NCBI RefSeq assembly: GCF_030254645.1
Contig: NZ_CP116346.1
Span: 3,389,001 to 3,453,000, forward strand
Direction of reading: 5' to 3'
Length of the DNA: 64,000 bases
Source: Paucibacter sediminis
Lineage (GTDB): Bacteria; Pseudomonadota; Gammaproteobacteria; Burkholderiales; Burkholderiaceae_C
Shown here: one piece after another, positions 18,286 through 25,370 of the stretch
Layout: every line of letters begins with the position of its first letter
How positions within the stretch are numbered: position 1 is the first letter of the stretch
Translations under genes and position numbers: made by a program
The notes under the pieces: model-generated
Seen by the model: the letters and a program-made list of their open reading frames with translations, nothing else
What the model was told of the DNA's origin: nothing
Databases searched by the model: none

Positions 18286-19913
18286 GCACCCTCGCGCAGC
18301 CAGACCTTGACGTCCGGCAGCCCCATCAGCTTGAGGATGACGTAGTTGACGGCCGCGGCGCCCGGCTGGTCGCCCAGCAGCACGATCTCCGTGTAGCGCG
18401 GCAGGCCGGCCTTCTCCAGCAGGCGCCAGATCTCCTTGGCCGGCTTGGGGCTGGCGTCGGCGTTCAGGAACTGGGTGTAGGGCAGGTGCAGCATGGGGCC
18501 ATCGGGCACCTGCGCCGGTGGCTGCGGGCCCGACGCCACGAACACGCGCGGGCCCTGGGCGCCGGCCAGGCGCGTCAGCAGCAGGCCGGGGCGCGTCTTG
18601 GCTGCAAAGGCGATGGCCGCGCCGGGCGCCGCGTTGGGGCTCGGCCGGGCCACGTCCTGGCCCTGCTCGGCCCAGCGCTCGATGCTGTCCAGCAGCAGCG
18701 ACACCTTGGCCTGCCCCAGCCCGTCGAGCATCAGATAGGCCAGGGCCACGCTTTCGTTGAGCCCGCCCTCGGAGACCAGCACCACCTCATGCCCCGCATT
18801 GATGCCGGCGCGCCCCAGCAGGCCGGCGAGCTGTGCCGGACTGCGCAGCTGTTCAGCGAGTTGCGCGGCCGGCAGGTTCAGCGCCTGCGGCACATGGCCG
18901 AGCTTGAACTGGTCGGCCGCCCGCACATCGACGATGCTGGTCTTTGACAGACCGAAGGCCTTCAGCATCGGGCTGTTCCAGGCCTTCACCCAGGCGGCGT
19001 CGCGCAGCAGATGCGGGTCGGCATAGGTCCAGACCGGCAGTTCGCGCGGGTCCTGCAGCCAGCCCATCTGCGACTCCTGGAACAAGCTGACCTGCGGATA
19101 GTTCAGCATGAATTTGAGCGCGAAGAAGGGCACCGCGGCGGCACCGCCACCGCCGCAATAGGCGTGGATCTGCTGCTCCGGCCGCACGCCCAGATGCCTG
19201 AGCATGCGTTCCAGCTCCGGGGGCGACTTGAAGGTCTTGTCCGCATTGAAGAAGTCGCCGGCCGGCATCAGCGTGGCGTGCGGCACATGGCCGGCGCGAT
19301 CGAAGAAGGCCGCGCCGCCGTAGTAGTAGCTGGGGTCCAGCGCCTCCAGCATGACATGGTGGGCGGGGTCGCCGGTGGCGGCGAGGAACTCGGGCAACCG
19401 CACGCGCACGTCTTGCCGTGGCGCGCCCAGACTGATGGTGCCGGCCGGCGGCGCGGGCGTCGCCTCCTGGGTGACGGTTTGGCCGAGGGCGCTCCATTTG
19501 GCCATGCCGCCGTCGAGGATGTAGAGCTGCTCGGCAGGCACGCCACGATGCAGCAAGTCCCAGAACAAGCGGGTGGCGGCCCAGGTGCCACCCTGGTCGT
19601 AGAGGATCAGCTGCTGGTCGGGCCGGATGCCCCAGGCGCGCAGGCGCTGTTCCAGCTGCGCGGGCGTCACCTCGGCCTGCGTGTAGGCGTACAGGTCGGC
19701 GTTGACGGCGCCCGGGATATGGCTCTTGCGGTGCAGTTGCGCGGGCGAGGCGTCCAGCACCAGCAGGTCCGGCCGCCCCAGCCGCTGTGCCAGCCAGCCC
19801 GCGCTGACCAGCCGGCCCTGCGGCCCCGCGTCGCTCGCCAGGGCCAGCGATGGCAGGCCGGGCAGGGCCAGCATCATCCACAACAGGCAGATCTTCAGCA
19901 GTCTCGGCATCAT
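18282..19913 (-). CDS. secreted protein with four rhodanese-like domains
   Basis: 543 residues with a signal peptide (LLKICLLWMMLALPGLPSLALA). Domain 1 (about 35-150) ends in the loop YDQGGTWAATR; domain 2 (about 170-300) has YCGGGGAAAVPFF with the only catalytic-position cysteine (near residue 252); domain 3 (about 310-435) has VSEGGLNESV; domain 4 (about 450-543) has LGDQPGAAAV. Rhodaneses move sulfane sulfur via a persulfide on the loop Cys, so only domain 2 looks active. Periplasmic thiosulfate or polysulfide handling is inferred. The start could also be the second Met, 3 bases on. Confidence 0.82.
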   Translation of the reverse strand: MMPRLLKICLLWMMLALPGLPSLALASDAGPQGRLVSAGWLAQRLGRPDLLVLDASPAQLHRKSHIPGAVNADLYAYTQAEVTPAQLEQRLRAWGIRPDQQLILYDQGGTWAATRLFWDLLHRGVPAEQLYILDGGMAKWSALGQTVTQEATPAPPAGTISLGAPRQDVRVRLPEFLAATGDPAHHVMLEALDPSYYYGGAAFFDRAGHVPHATLMPAGDFFNADKTFKSPPELERMLRHLGVRPEQQIHAYCGGGGAAAVPFFALKFMLNYPQVSLFQESQMGWLQDPRELPVWTYADPHLLRDAAWVKAWNSPMLKAFGLSKTSIVDVRAADQFKLGHVPQALNLPAAQLAEQLRSPAQLAGLLGRAGINAGHEVVLVSEGGLNESVALAYLMLDGLGQAKVSLLLDSIERWAEQGQDVARPSPNAAPGAAIAFAAKTRPGLLLTRLAGAQGPRVFVASGPQPPAQVPDGPMLHLPYTQFLNADASPKPAKEIWRLLEKAGLPRYTEIVLLGDQPGAAAVNYVILKLMGLPDVKVWLREGA

Positions 19914-19957
19914 GCTCTCCCGGTGTCAGGGCTCGCGCAGCGTTGCCCCTGAACATA

Positions 19958-19973
19958 CGCCGGCGCGCCGGCG
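19958..19973. repeat. 16-bp perfect GC palindrome upstream of tolB
   Basis: CGCCGGCGCGCCGGCG is self-complementary over 16 bases and lies between the divergent rhodanese and tolB genes, about 45 bases upstream of the rhodanese start and 160 upstream of tolB. It could be a cruciform or a regulator site, or chance in GC-rich DNA. The rest of the 219-base region shows no convincing promoter. Confidence 0.4.
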
Positions 19974-20132
19974 CCGGCCGGCCGCTTGCGACGAACGGCG
20001 GCCTGGAGGGGTCAGGCTGCACGACAAGGTTTGCCTTTGTAAGCCGGCTTGGCCCGCCTTCATATTGGCGTTGCGGGCTCATGCACAATCACGCCTGCAA
20101 GACTCCGGCCTCAGGAGTCATTCGTCGAGAAC

Positions 20133-21434
20133 ATGACCGACCCGCATCGCAAGTCCGCATTGCACTCTTCCGCGCGCCGCCACTTCATGGCGGCCGGCGT
20201 TTCCACCCTCAGCCTGCCGGCCTGGGCCCAGTTCCGGGTCGAGATCGCCGGTGTGGGCGGCACCCAGCTGCCGATTGCCGTGCCCGAGTTCCGCGACGAG
20301 GCGCGCGCCGGCCAGCCGGTCTCGGCCATCGTCCGCGCCGATCTGGAGCGCAGCGGCCAGTTCCGCATCGTCGACGGGCCTACCGGCCTGTCCGAGCTGA
20401 GCCAGCCGAGCTTTGTCGACTGGCGCGCGCGCCAGGCCGATGCGCTGGCGGCGGGTTCGGTGACGCGCCTGGCCGATGGCCGCATGGATGTGCGCTACAA
20501 GCTCTGGGACGTGGTGAAAGGGGCCGACCAGGGCGGCGAAAGCCATGCCGTGGTGCCCGACGATCTGCGCCTGGCCGCGCACCGCATTGCCGATTCGATC
20601 TACCAGCGCCTCACCGGCGAGCGCGGCGTGTTCGCCACCCGCATGGCCTATGTCACCAAGGCCGGCGGCCGCTACAGCCTGCGCATCACCGACGCCGATG
20701 GCGAGGGTGGCCAGGTGGCGTTGGCCAGCCCCGAGCCCATCATCTCGCCGGCCTGGTCGCCGGACGGCAAGGAGCTGGCCTATGTGTCCTTCGAGACGCG
20801 CAAGGCGGTGGTGTGGGTGCAGGATCTCTCCAGCGGGCGGCGCCGCGTGCTGGCGGACTTCCGCGGCAGCAACAGCGCGCCGGCCTATTCGCCCGATGGG
20901 CAGCAGATCGCGCTGACGCTGTCGCGCGAGGGCGGCTCGCAGCTCTTCATCATGAACCGCAGCGGCGATGGCCTGCGGCGCCTCACGCAGACCCAGGCGA
21001 TCGATACCGAACCGGTGTTCGCGCCCGATGGCCGCACGCTCTTCTTCGTGAGCGACCGCGGCGGCGGCCCGCAGATCTACCGCATGCCGGTGGCGGGCGG
21101 CAGCGCCGAGCGCGTTACCTTCAGCGGCGCCTACAACATCAGCCCCAGCATCAGCCCCGACGGCCGCAGCCTGGCCTACATCACGCGCATTGGCGGCGGG
21201 GCCTTCCGCGTCTGCGTGATGGAGCTGGCCAGCGGCAGCGTGCAACAGATCAGCGACACCAGCGATGACGAGAGCCCGAGCTTCTCGCCCAACGGCCGTC
21301 TGCTGGTCTACGCCACCCGTTCGGGCGGCCGCGACGTGCTGATGACCAGCACCCTGGACGGCAGGATCAAGGCCAAGCTGGTCTCGACCCTGGCGGACGT
21401 GCGCGAGCCGACCTGGGGACCCTTTGGTCGTTGA
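20133..21434 (+). CDS. tolB: Tol-Pal system periplasmic protein TolB
   Basis: 433 residues. An N-terminal domain (about 35-165) precedes a C-terminal WD40-like six-bladed propeller with repeated SPDG motifs (WSPDGKELAYVS, YSPDGQQIALT, APDGRTLFFVSD, SPDGRSLAYI). It links Pal to TolA during outer-membrane constriction. The leader (ARRHFMAAGVSTLSLPAWAQ) carries a twin-arginine pair and may use Tat export; this is not certain. pal and cpoB follow, but tolQRA is not upstream, where the rhodanese gene lies on the other strand. Confidence 0.95.
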   Translation: MTDPHRKSALHSSARRHFMAAGVSTLSLPAWAQFRVEIAGVGGTQLPIAVPEFRDEARAGQPVSAIVRADLERSGQFRIVDGPTGLSELSQPSFVDWRARQADALAAGSVTRLADGRMDVRYKLWDVVKGADQGGESHAVVPDDLRLAAHRIADSIYQRLTGERGVFATRMAYVTKAGGRYSLRITDADGEGGQVALASPEPIISPAWSPDGKELAYVSFETRKAVVWVQDLSSGRRRVLADFRGSNSAPAYSPDGQQIALTLSREGGSQLFIMNRSGDGLRRLTQTQAIDTEPVFAPDGRTLFFVSDRGGGPQIYRMPVAGGSAERVTFSGAYNISPSISPDGRSLAYITRIGGGAFRVCVMELASGSVQQISDTSDDESPSFSPNGRLLVYATRSGGRDVLMTSTLDGRIKAKLVSTLADVREPTWGPFGR

Positions 21435-21520
21435 TGGGCGCTGATCGTCGACAATGCTTTCCATGGCCGGCGCGAGTCGGCCCTTCTCACCCGATATTGC
21501 AAGAGAGTAGGAGCTCCACA

Positions 21521-22054
21521 ATGCAAATGCACAAACTGATCCTGTCCGCACTGGCCGCTGCGTCCCTGGTGGCTTGCAGCTCCACCAAGCTGGATGAGCC
21601 GGCGCCGGTCGAGAACCGCACGCCCGTCGTCACCGCCCCGAGCAACGGCAGTGCCACCGGCGCCGCCACCGGCGAGACCAAGGTCGCCACCGTGGACCTG
21701 GGCACCCAGCTGACCGCCGCCGTGGCCAACCAGCGCGTCGTCTACTTCGACTTCGACAGCTATGTCGTGAAGGAAGAGTACCGTGGCCTGGTCGAGGCCC
21801 ATGCCAAGCGTCTCAACAACGACCGCAAGGTCCGCCTGAACCTGGAAGGCCATACCGATGAGCGCGGTGGCCGCGAGTACAACCTGGCCCTGGGCCAGAA
21901 GCGCGCCGAGGCGGTGGCCAAGAGCCTGACCCTGATCGGCGTGCAGACCGCCCAGGTCGAGCCGGTGAGCTTTGGCAAGGAGCGTCCGGCCGTGCAGGGC
22001 AGCGACGAAGCCGCCTGGGCCAAGAACCGCCGCGTCGAGCTGAAGGACAAGTGA
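21521..22054 (+). CDS. pal: peptidoglycan-associated lipoprotein Pal
   Basis: 177 residues. The signal peptide ends in the lipobox LVAC with Cys at about residue 19, followed by a Thr/Ala/Pro-rich linker and an OmpA-like domain (YFDFDSYVV, LEGHTDERGGREYNLALGQKRAEAV, NRRVEL) that binds diaminopimelate in peptidoglycan. The start at 21521 follows a clear AGTAGGAG ribosome-binding site; in-frame Met codons further upstream add a non-signal leader. It is part of tolB-pal-cpoB. Confidence 0.96.
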   Translation: MQMHKLILSALAAASLVACSSTKLDEPAPVENRTPVVTAPSNGSATGAATGETKVATVDLGTQLTAAVANQRVVYFDFDSYVVKEEYRGLVEAHAKRLNNDRKVRLNLEGHTDERGGREYNLALGQKRAEAVAKSLTLIGVQTAQVEPVSFGKERPAVQGSDEAAWAKNRRVELKDK

Positions 22055-22055
22055 G

Positions 22056-22841
22056 ATGAGGCTCACGCGAGTCCGTCTGGTCACGCTGCTGCTGGCGCTC
22101 GGCGCGGTGGCCGCGTCGCCGGCGCGCGCGGCCCTGTTCGAGGACGATGAGGCGCGCAAGGCGATCCTGGATCTGCGCGCCAAGTCGCAGCAGAACGAGG
22201 AGGCGCAGCGCGCCCGTTTCGAGCAGCTCAGCAAGCAGCTGCAGGAGCAGGTGCAGCCGCTCAGCCGCAGCCTGCTGGACCTGAACAGCCAGATCGATGC
22301 CTTGCGCGGCGAAATCGCCAAGCTGCGCGGCCAGAACGAGCAACTCGCACGCGAGCTCTCCGAGGTGCAGCGCAAGCTCAGCGACCAGGCCCAGGCGCTG
22401 GACTCGCGCCTGCGCCCGCTGGAGCCGCAGAAGGTGGCGCTGGACGGCCGCGAGTTCCAGGTCGAGCCCGAGGAAAAGCGCCAGTTCGACGCCGCCATGG
22501 GGCTGGTGCGGCGCGGCGATTTTGCCGAGGCCGGCAATGCGCTCGCCGGCTTTATGAAGCGCTTCCCGGCCAGCGGCTACAGCGATGCGGTGCGTTTCTG
22601 GCTGGGCAATACCCAGTACGGCAAGCGCGACTACAAGGACGCGATCGCGACCTTCAAGGCCTTCATCGCCAGCAACCCCGAGCACCCGCGTGCCGCGGAG
22701 GCCCTGCTGGCGCTGGCGAATTGCCAGATCGAGCTCAAGGACCTCAAGTCCGCGCGCCGCAGCCTAGAAGACCTGCTCAAGGCCTATCCGGGCACCGAGG
22801 CGGCGCAGGCCGGCAAGGAACGCCTGGCGGCGCTGAAGTAG
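22056..22841 (+). CDS. cpoB: cell division coordinator CpoB (YbgF)
   Basis: 261 residues. A signal peptide (VTLLLALGAVAASPARAA) is followed by a coiled-coil stretch (about 45-125, Gln/Leu/Glu-rich) and C-terminal TPR repeats (about 140-260: GDFAEAGNALAGFMKRFPAS, KRDYKDAIATFKAFIASNP). CpoB coordinates the Tol system with PBP1B during septation. It starts 1 base after the pal stop. A terminator-like hairpin lies just beyond the gene. Confidence 0.94.
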   Translation: MRLTRVRLVTLLLALGAVAASPARAALFEDDEARKAILDLRAKSQQNEEAQRARFEQLSKQLQEQVQPLSRSLLDLNSQIDALRGEIAKLRGQNEQLARELSEVQRKLSDQAQALDSRLRPLEPQKVALDGREFQVEPEEKRQFDAAMGLVRRGDFAEAGNALAGFMKRFPASGYSDAVRFWLGNTQYGKRDYKDAIATFKAFIASNPEHPRAAEALLALANCQIELKDLKSARRSLEDLLKAYPGTEAAQAGKERLAALK

Positions 22842-22855
22842 TCAAGCCTCGCGCG

Positions 22856-22864
22856 CAAGACCTG
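22856..22864 (-). repeat. copy of dispersed word CAGGTCTTG, abutting a terminator
   Basis: This is the only exact intergenic copy of a 9-mer occurring 14 times exactly in the window. On the plus strand (CAGGTCTTG): 3860, 38132, 55508, 56226, 57234, 60969, 62853. As CAAGACCTG: 7468, 13317, 17446, 22856, 27724, 32374, 46425 (leftmost base given). The extended consensus is GGG(C/T)CAGGTCTTGC. One-mismatch copies occur at 13607, 19231, 42237, 61500 and 63633. This copy overlaps by one base the hairpin that follows cpoB. Confidence 0.75.
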
Positions 22865-22900
22865 GCCCCGGCTGCCCCGCGCACCCGGGGCCTTTGTCAT
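22864..22900 (+). terminator. candidate intrinsic terminator after tolB-pal-cpoB
   Basis: GGCCCCGG (22864-22871) pairs with CCGGGGCC (22885-22892) around a 13-base loop and is followed by TTTGTCATT. The T tract is short, so termination may be partial. It separates cpoB from the sulfur transporter gene. Confidence 0.6.
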
Positions 22901-22919
22901 TGAACCCTAGAATCCAACG

Positions 22920-24047
22920 ATGCCCGAACTGACCGAACTCGATGTCGCCGCGCTGTACCGCCAGGTGCTGTGGGCGGGTTTTGCGCTGGCCTGCCTGTTC
23001 GGCGCCGTCGCGCAGCGCAGCCATTTCTGCACCATGGGCGCGCTCGCCGACATCGTCAACATGGGCGACTGGACGCGCATGCGCATGTGGGTGATGGCCA
23101 TGGGCGTGGCCGTGCTGGGTTTCAACGGCATGGTCTGGCTGGGCTGGCTGGAGGCCGGCAAGAGCATTTATGCGGCGCCGCAGCTGCTGTGGGCCTCGAA
23201 CCTGCTGGGCGGCCTGCTGTTCGGCGTCGGCATGGTGCTGGCCTCGGGTTGCGGCAGCAAGACCCTGGTGCGCCTGGGCGCCGGCAACCTGAAGTCCCTG
23301 GTGGTGTTCCTGGTGATGGGCCTGGCCGCCTTTGCCACCATGAAGGGCATCACCGCGGTGCTGCGCGTGGAGACGGTGGACCGCCTGATGCTGCCGCTCG
23401 GCGCGGGGCAGGATCTGCCCAGCCTGCTGGCCGCCCGGCTGGGGCTGGATGCGCGCCGGCTGGCCCTGGCCTGTGGGCTGCTGTTCGGTGCCGTGGCGCT
23501 GGTCTGGGCCTTGTGGCGCAGCGAGGCGCGTGAAGGCGGGGCCCTGCTGGGAGGGCTTGGCAGCGGTGCGCTGGTGCTGGCGTTCTGGTGGGTGAGCGGG
23601 CGCCTCGGTCATGTGGCCGAGGATCCCAGCACGTTGCAGGAGTTGTTCGTCGGCAGCAACGGCCAGCAGCGCATGGAGGGCATGAGCTTTGTCGCGCCGG
23701 TGGCCAATACCCTGGACTGGCTGCTGTTCTACAGCGACAAGAGCAAGCTGCTGAATCTCGGCATCGTCAGCACCCTGGGCGTGGCCTGCGGCTCCATGCT
23801 GACGGCCCTGGCCACGCGCAAGTTCCGCTGGGAAGGCTTTCGCAATGTCGACGACCTGGCCAACCACCTGGTGGGCGCGCTGCTGATGGGCGTGGGCGGC
23901 GTGGTGGCGCTGGGCTGCACCATCGGGCAGGGCCTCTCGGGCATCTCGACGCTGAGCCTGGGCAGCTTCCTGGCCCTGGCCGGCATCATGGCCGGCGCGG
24001 TGCTGGCGCTGCGCTGGCAGGCGGCTCGCCTGGAGCGTATGGCATGA
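22920..24047 (+). CDS. YeeE/YedE family sulfur (thiosulfate-type) transporter
   Basis: 375 residues with about nine to ten membrane helices, spanning both YeeE/YedE repeats. The three cysteine motifs of this family are present: HFCTMGALADIV near the N-terminus, LASGCGSKTLVRLGAGNLKS in the middle, and LGCTIGQGLSGISTLS near the C-terminus. In characterised thiosulfate transporters these Cys relay the substrate. No TusA-like partner is adjacent. The stop overlaps the tcdA start. The substrate is inferred from the family; selenium or other sulfur species remain possible. Confidence 0.85.
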   Translation: MPELTELDVAALYRQVLWAGFALACLFGAVAQRSHFCTMGALADIVNMGDWTRMRMWVMAMGVAVLGFNGMVWLGWLEAGKSIYAAPQLLWASNLLGGLLFGVGMVLASGCGSKTLVRLGAGNLKSLVVFLVMGLAAFATMKGITAVLRVETVDRLMLPLGAGQDLPSLLAARLGLDARRLALACGLLFGAVALVWALWRSEAREGGALLGGLGSGALVLAFWWVSGRLGHVAEDPSTLQELFVGSNGQQRMEGMSFVAPVANTLDWLLFYSDKSKLLNLGIVSTLGVACGSMLTALATRKFRWEGFRNVDDLANHLVGALLMGVGGVVALGCTIGQGLSGISTLSLGSFLALAGIMAGAVLALRWQAARLERMA

Positions 24048-24817
24048 CGGCGCTGATGGACATGGAGGCTGGCATGGAGGCAGATAGCGAACGCCGTTTC
24101 GGCGGCCTGCGCCGTCTCTACGGCGAGCGCGACTACCTGCGTCTGCGCGCCGCGCGCTTCGCGGTGGTGGGCCTGGGCGGCGTGGGTTCCTGGGCGGCCG
24201 AAGCGCTGGCGCGCATGGGCGTGGCCGAGCTCACCCTGATCGATCTGGACCAGGTGGCCGAGTCCAATATCAACCGCCAGATCCAGGCGCTCAGCTCGAC
24301 CCTGGGCATGGCCAAGGTGGAGGCCTTGCGGCAACGCTTTGCCGAGATCAATCCGGCCTGCCGCGTGCATCTGGTAGAGGAATTCGTCGACGAGCAAAAC
24401 TGGCCGGGCCTGCTGGCGGGCCGCGCCATCGACGGCCTGGTCGATGCCTGCGACCAGGTGCGCGCCAAGGCGAAGCTGGCGGGCTGGGCGCGCGAGACCG
24501 GCACGGCCTTCGTCACCGTGGGTGCGGCGGGGGGCAAACGCCAGCCTCACCTGGTCGAGCTGCAGGATCTGGCCCTCACCACCCACGACCCGCTGCTGGC
24601 CAGCCTGCGCCAGCGCCTGCGCAAGCAGTATGGCGCCGCGCGGGTGGGCAAGATCGGGGTCAGCTGCGTCTATTCGCGCGAGCCGGTGCAACGCCCGGCC
24701 GAGTCCTGCGATCTGGACGGCAGCCTCAACTGCCACGGCTATGGATCCAGCGTGGCCGTCACCGCCGGTTTCGGCATGGCCGCGGCGGCTGAGTTGGTGA
24801 AAGAATTTTTGAAATAG
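24044..24817 (+). CDS. tcdA: tRNA threonylcarbamoyladenosine dehydratase
   Basis: 257 residues, an E1/ThiF-like ATP-dependent enzyme that cyclises t6A37 to ct6A in tRNA. Nucleotide motif VVGLGGVGSWAAEALARMGV, then IDLDQVAESNINRQIQAL and DACDQVRAKAKL. Two near N-terminal Met codons (24044 and 24056) are possible; 24044 overlaps the transporter stop as ATGA. It is followed directly by the tRNA-Lys promoter, a loose link to a tRNA-modifying role. Confidence 0.93.
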   Translation: MTALMDMEAGMEADSERRFGGLRRLYGERDYLRLRAARFAVVGLGGVGSWAAEALARMGVAELTLIDLDQVAESNINRQIQALSSTLGMAKVEALRQRFAEINPACRVHLVEEFVDEQNWPGLLAGRAIDGLVDACDQVRAKAKLAGWARETGTAFVTVGAAGGKRQPHLVELQDLALTTHDPLLASLRQRLRKQYGAARVGKIGVSCVYSREPVQRPAESCDLDGSLNCHGYGSSVAVTAGFGMAAAAELVKEFLK

Positions 24818-24820
24818 TAC

Positions 24821-24850
24821 TTGCAGGCCTCGTTTAAAAACTTCTATAAT
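24821..24850 (+). promoter_or_regulatory. sigma-70 promoter of the tRNA-Lys cluster
   Basis: TTGCAG (24821-24826) and a perfect TATAAT (24845-24850) are separated by 18 bases in a locally AT-rich patch beginning 4 bases after the tcdA stop. The predicted start is near 24857, about 13 bases before the first tRNA. Confidence 0.85.
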
Positions 24851-24869
24851 TTGAGGCTCTGCTGAACGG

Positions 24870-24945
24870 GGGTTGTTAGCTCAGTCGGTAGAGCAGCGGA
24901 CTTTTAATCCGTTGGTCGCAGGTTCGAATCCTGCACAACCCACCA
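24870..24945 (+). tRNA. tRNA-Lys (TTT)
   Basis: 76 bases including encoded CCA. The acceptor GGGTTGT pairs with ACAACCC. D-arm TAGCTCAGTCGGTAGAGCA, anticodon loop CTTTTAA with anticodon TTT, T-arm GGTTCGAATCC. First of three lysine tRNAs. Confidence 0.97.
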
Positions 24946-24960
24946 GTCATGTGGTTTCGT

Positions 24961-25036
24961 GGGTCCTTAGCTCAGTTGGTAGAGCAGCGGACTCTTAATC
25001 CGTTGGTCGAAGGTTCGAATCCTTCAGGGCCCACCA
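24961..25036 (+). tRNA. tRNA-Lys (CTT), copy 1
   Basis: 76 bases including CCA. The acceptor GGGTCCT pairs with AGGGCCC (one T-G wobble). Anticodon loop CTCTTAA gives CTT. The flanks (GTTTCGT before, ACGAAAC after) are complementary and could extend the acceptor helix in the precursor. Confidence 0.97.
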
Positions 25037-25062
25037 CGAAACTTCAGGACGGACCAGAATTC

Positions 25063-25138
25063 GGGTCCTTAGCTCAGTTGGTAGAGCAGCGGACTCTTAA
25101 TCCGTTGGTCGAAGGTTCGAATCCTTCAGGGCCCACCA
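25063..25138 (+). tRNA. tRNA-Lys (CTT), copy 2
   Basis: Identical in all 76 bases to the copy at 24961, with a 26-base spacer; a recent duplication or gene conversion is likely. A strong terminator follows within 20 bases. Confidence 0.97.
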
Positions 25139-25154
25139 AAATCCCGAATCGTCG

Positions 25155-25185
25155 AAAGGACCTGTCGCAAGACAGGTCCTTTTTT
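25155..25185 (+). terminator. strong intrinsic terminator of the tRNA-Lys operon
   Basis: A 12-bp stem AAAGGACCTGTC / GACAGGTCCTTT closes a GCAA tetraloop and runs into six T residues (25180-25185). It is the clearest terminator in the window. Between it and 25370 there are 185 bases without a gene, holding the two inverted repeats listed next. Confidence 0.93.
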
Positions 25186-25256
25186 CGTTGGGCACTTTCC
25201 TGCCGGATTGCACGGTCCTGCTGGTAATCCCTCCCGAGTTGCGGGTGTTCTGTAAA

Positions 25257-25266
25257 GAAACGTTTC
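25257..25266. promoter_or_regulatory. GAAACGTTTC palindrome, LacI-family-like operator
   Basis: A 10-base perfect palindrome about 105 bases upstream of the glycosyltransferase gene. Its centre (AAACGTTT) resembles LacI/Cra-type operators. No LacI-family regulator is encoded in the window, so this is only a candidate. Confidence 0.35.
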
Positions 25267-25325
25267 GATACCATTGCGGCTTTGTCGCGCAAGTCCCCGA
25301 AAAAGAGGGCGCAGGAGGGCGCGAC

Positions 25326-25342
25326 GGACGGTCAAACCGTCC
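25326..25342 (+). promoter_or_regulatory. hairpin in the 5' leader of the glycosyltransferase gene
   Basis: GGACGGT / ACCGTCC form a perfect 7-bp stem with a 3-base loop ending 28 bases before the ATG at 25371. With no T tract it is not a terminator; it may be an operator or an mRNA leader structure. Confidence 0.4.
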
Positions 25343-25370
25343 ATCGAGATGAGCTGACGAGGGAACCCCC

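Noticed and set aside
24949-25292. Short ORFs with peptides like SLAQLVEQRTLNPLVEG and, in reverse, GPEGFEPSTNGLRVRC
   Set aside because: They are translations of the tRNA-Lys genes and their flanks, a well-known source of false proteins.
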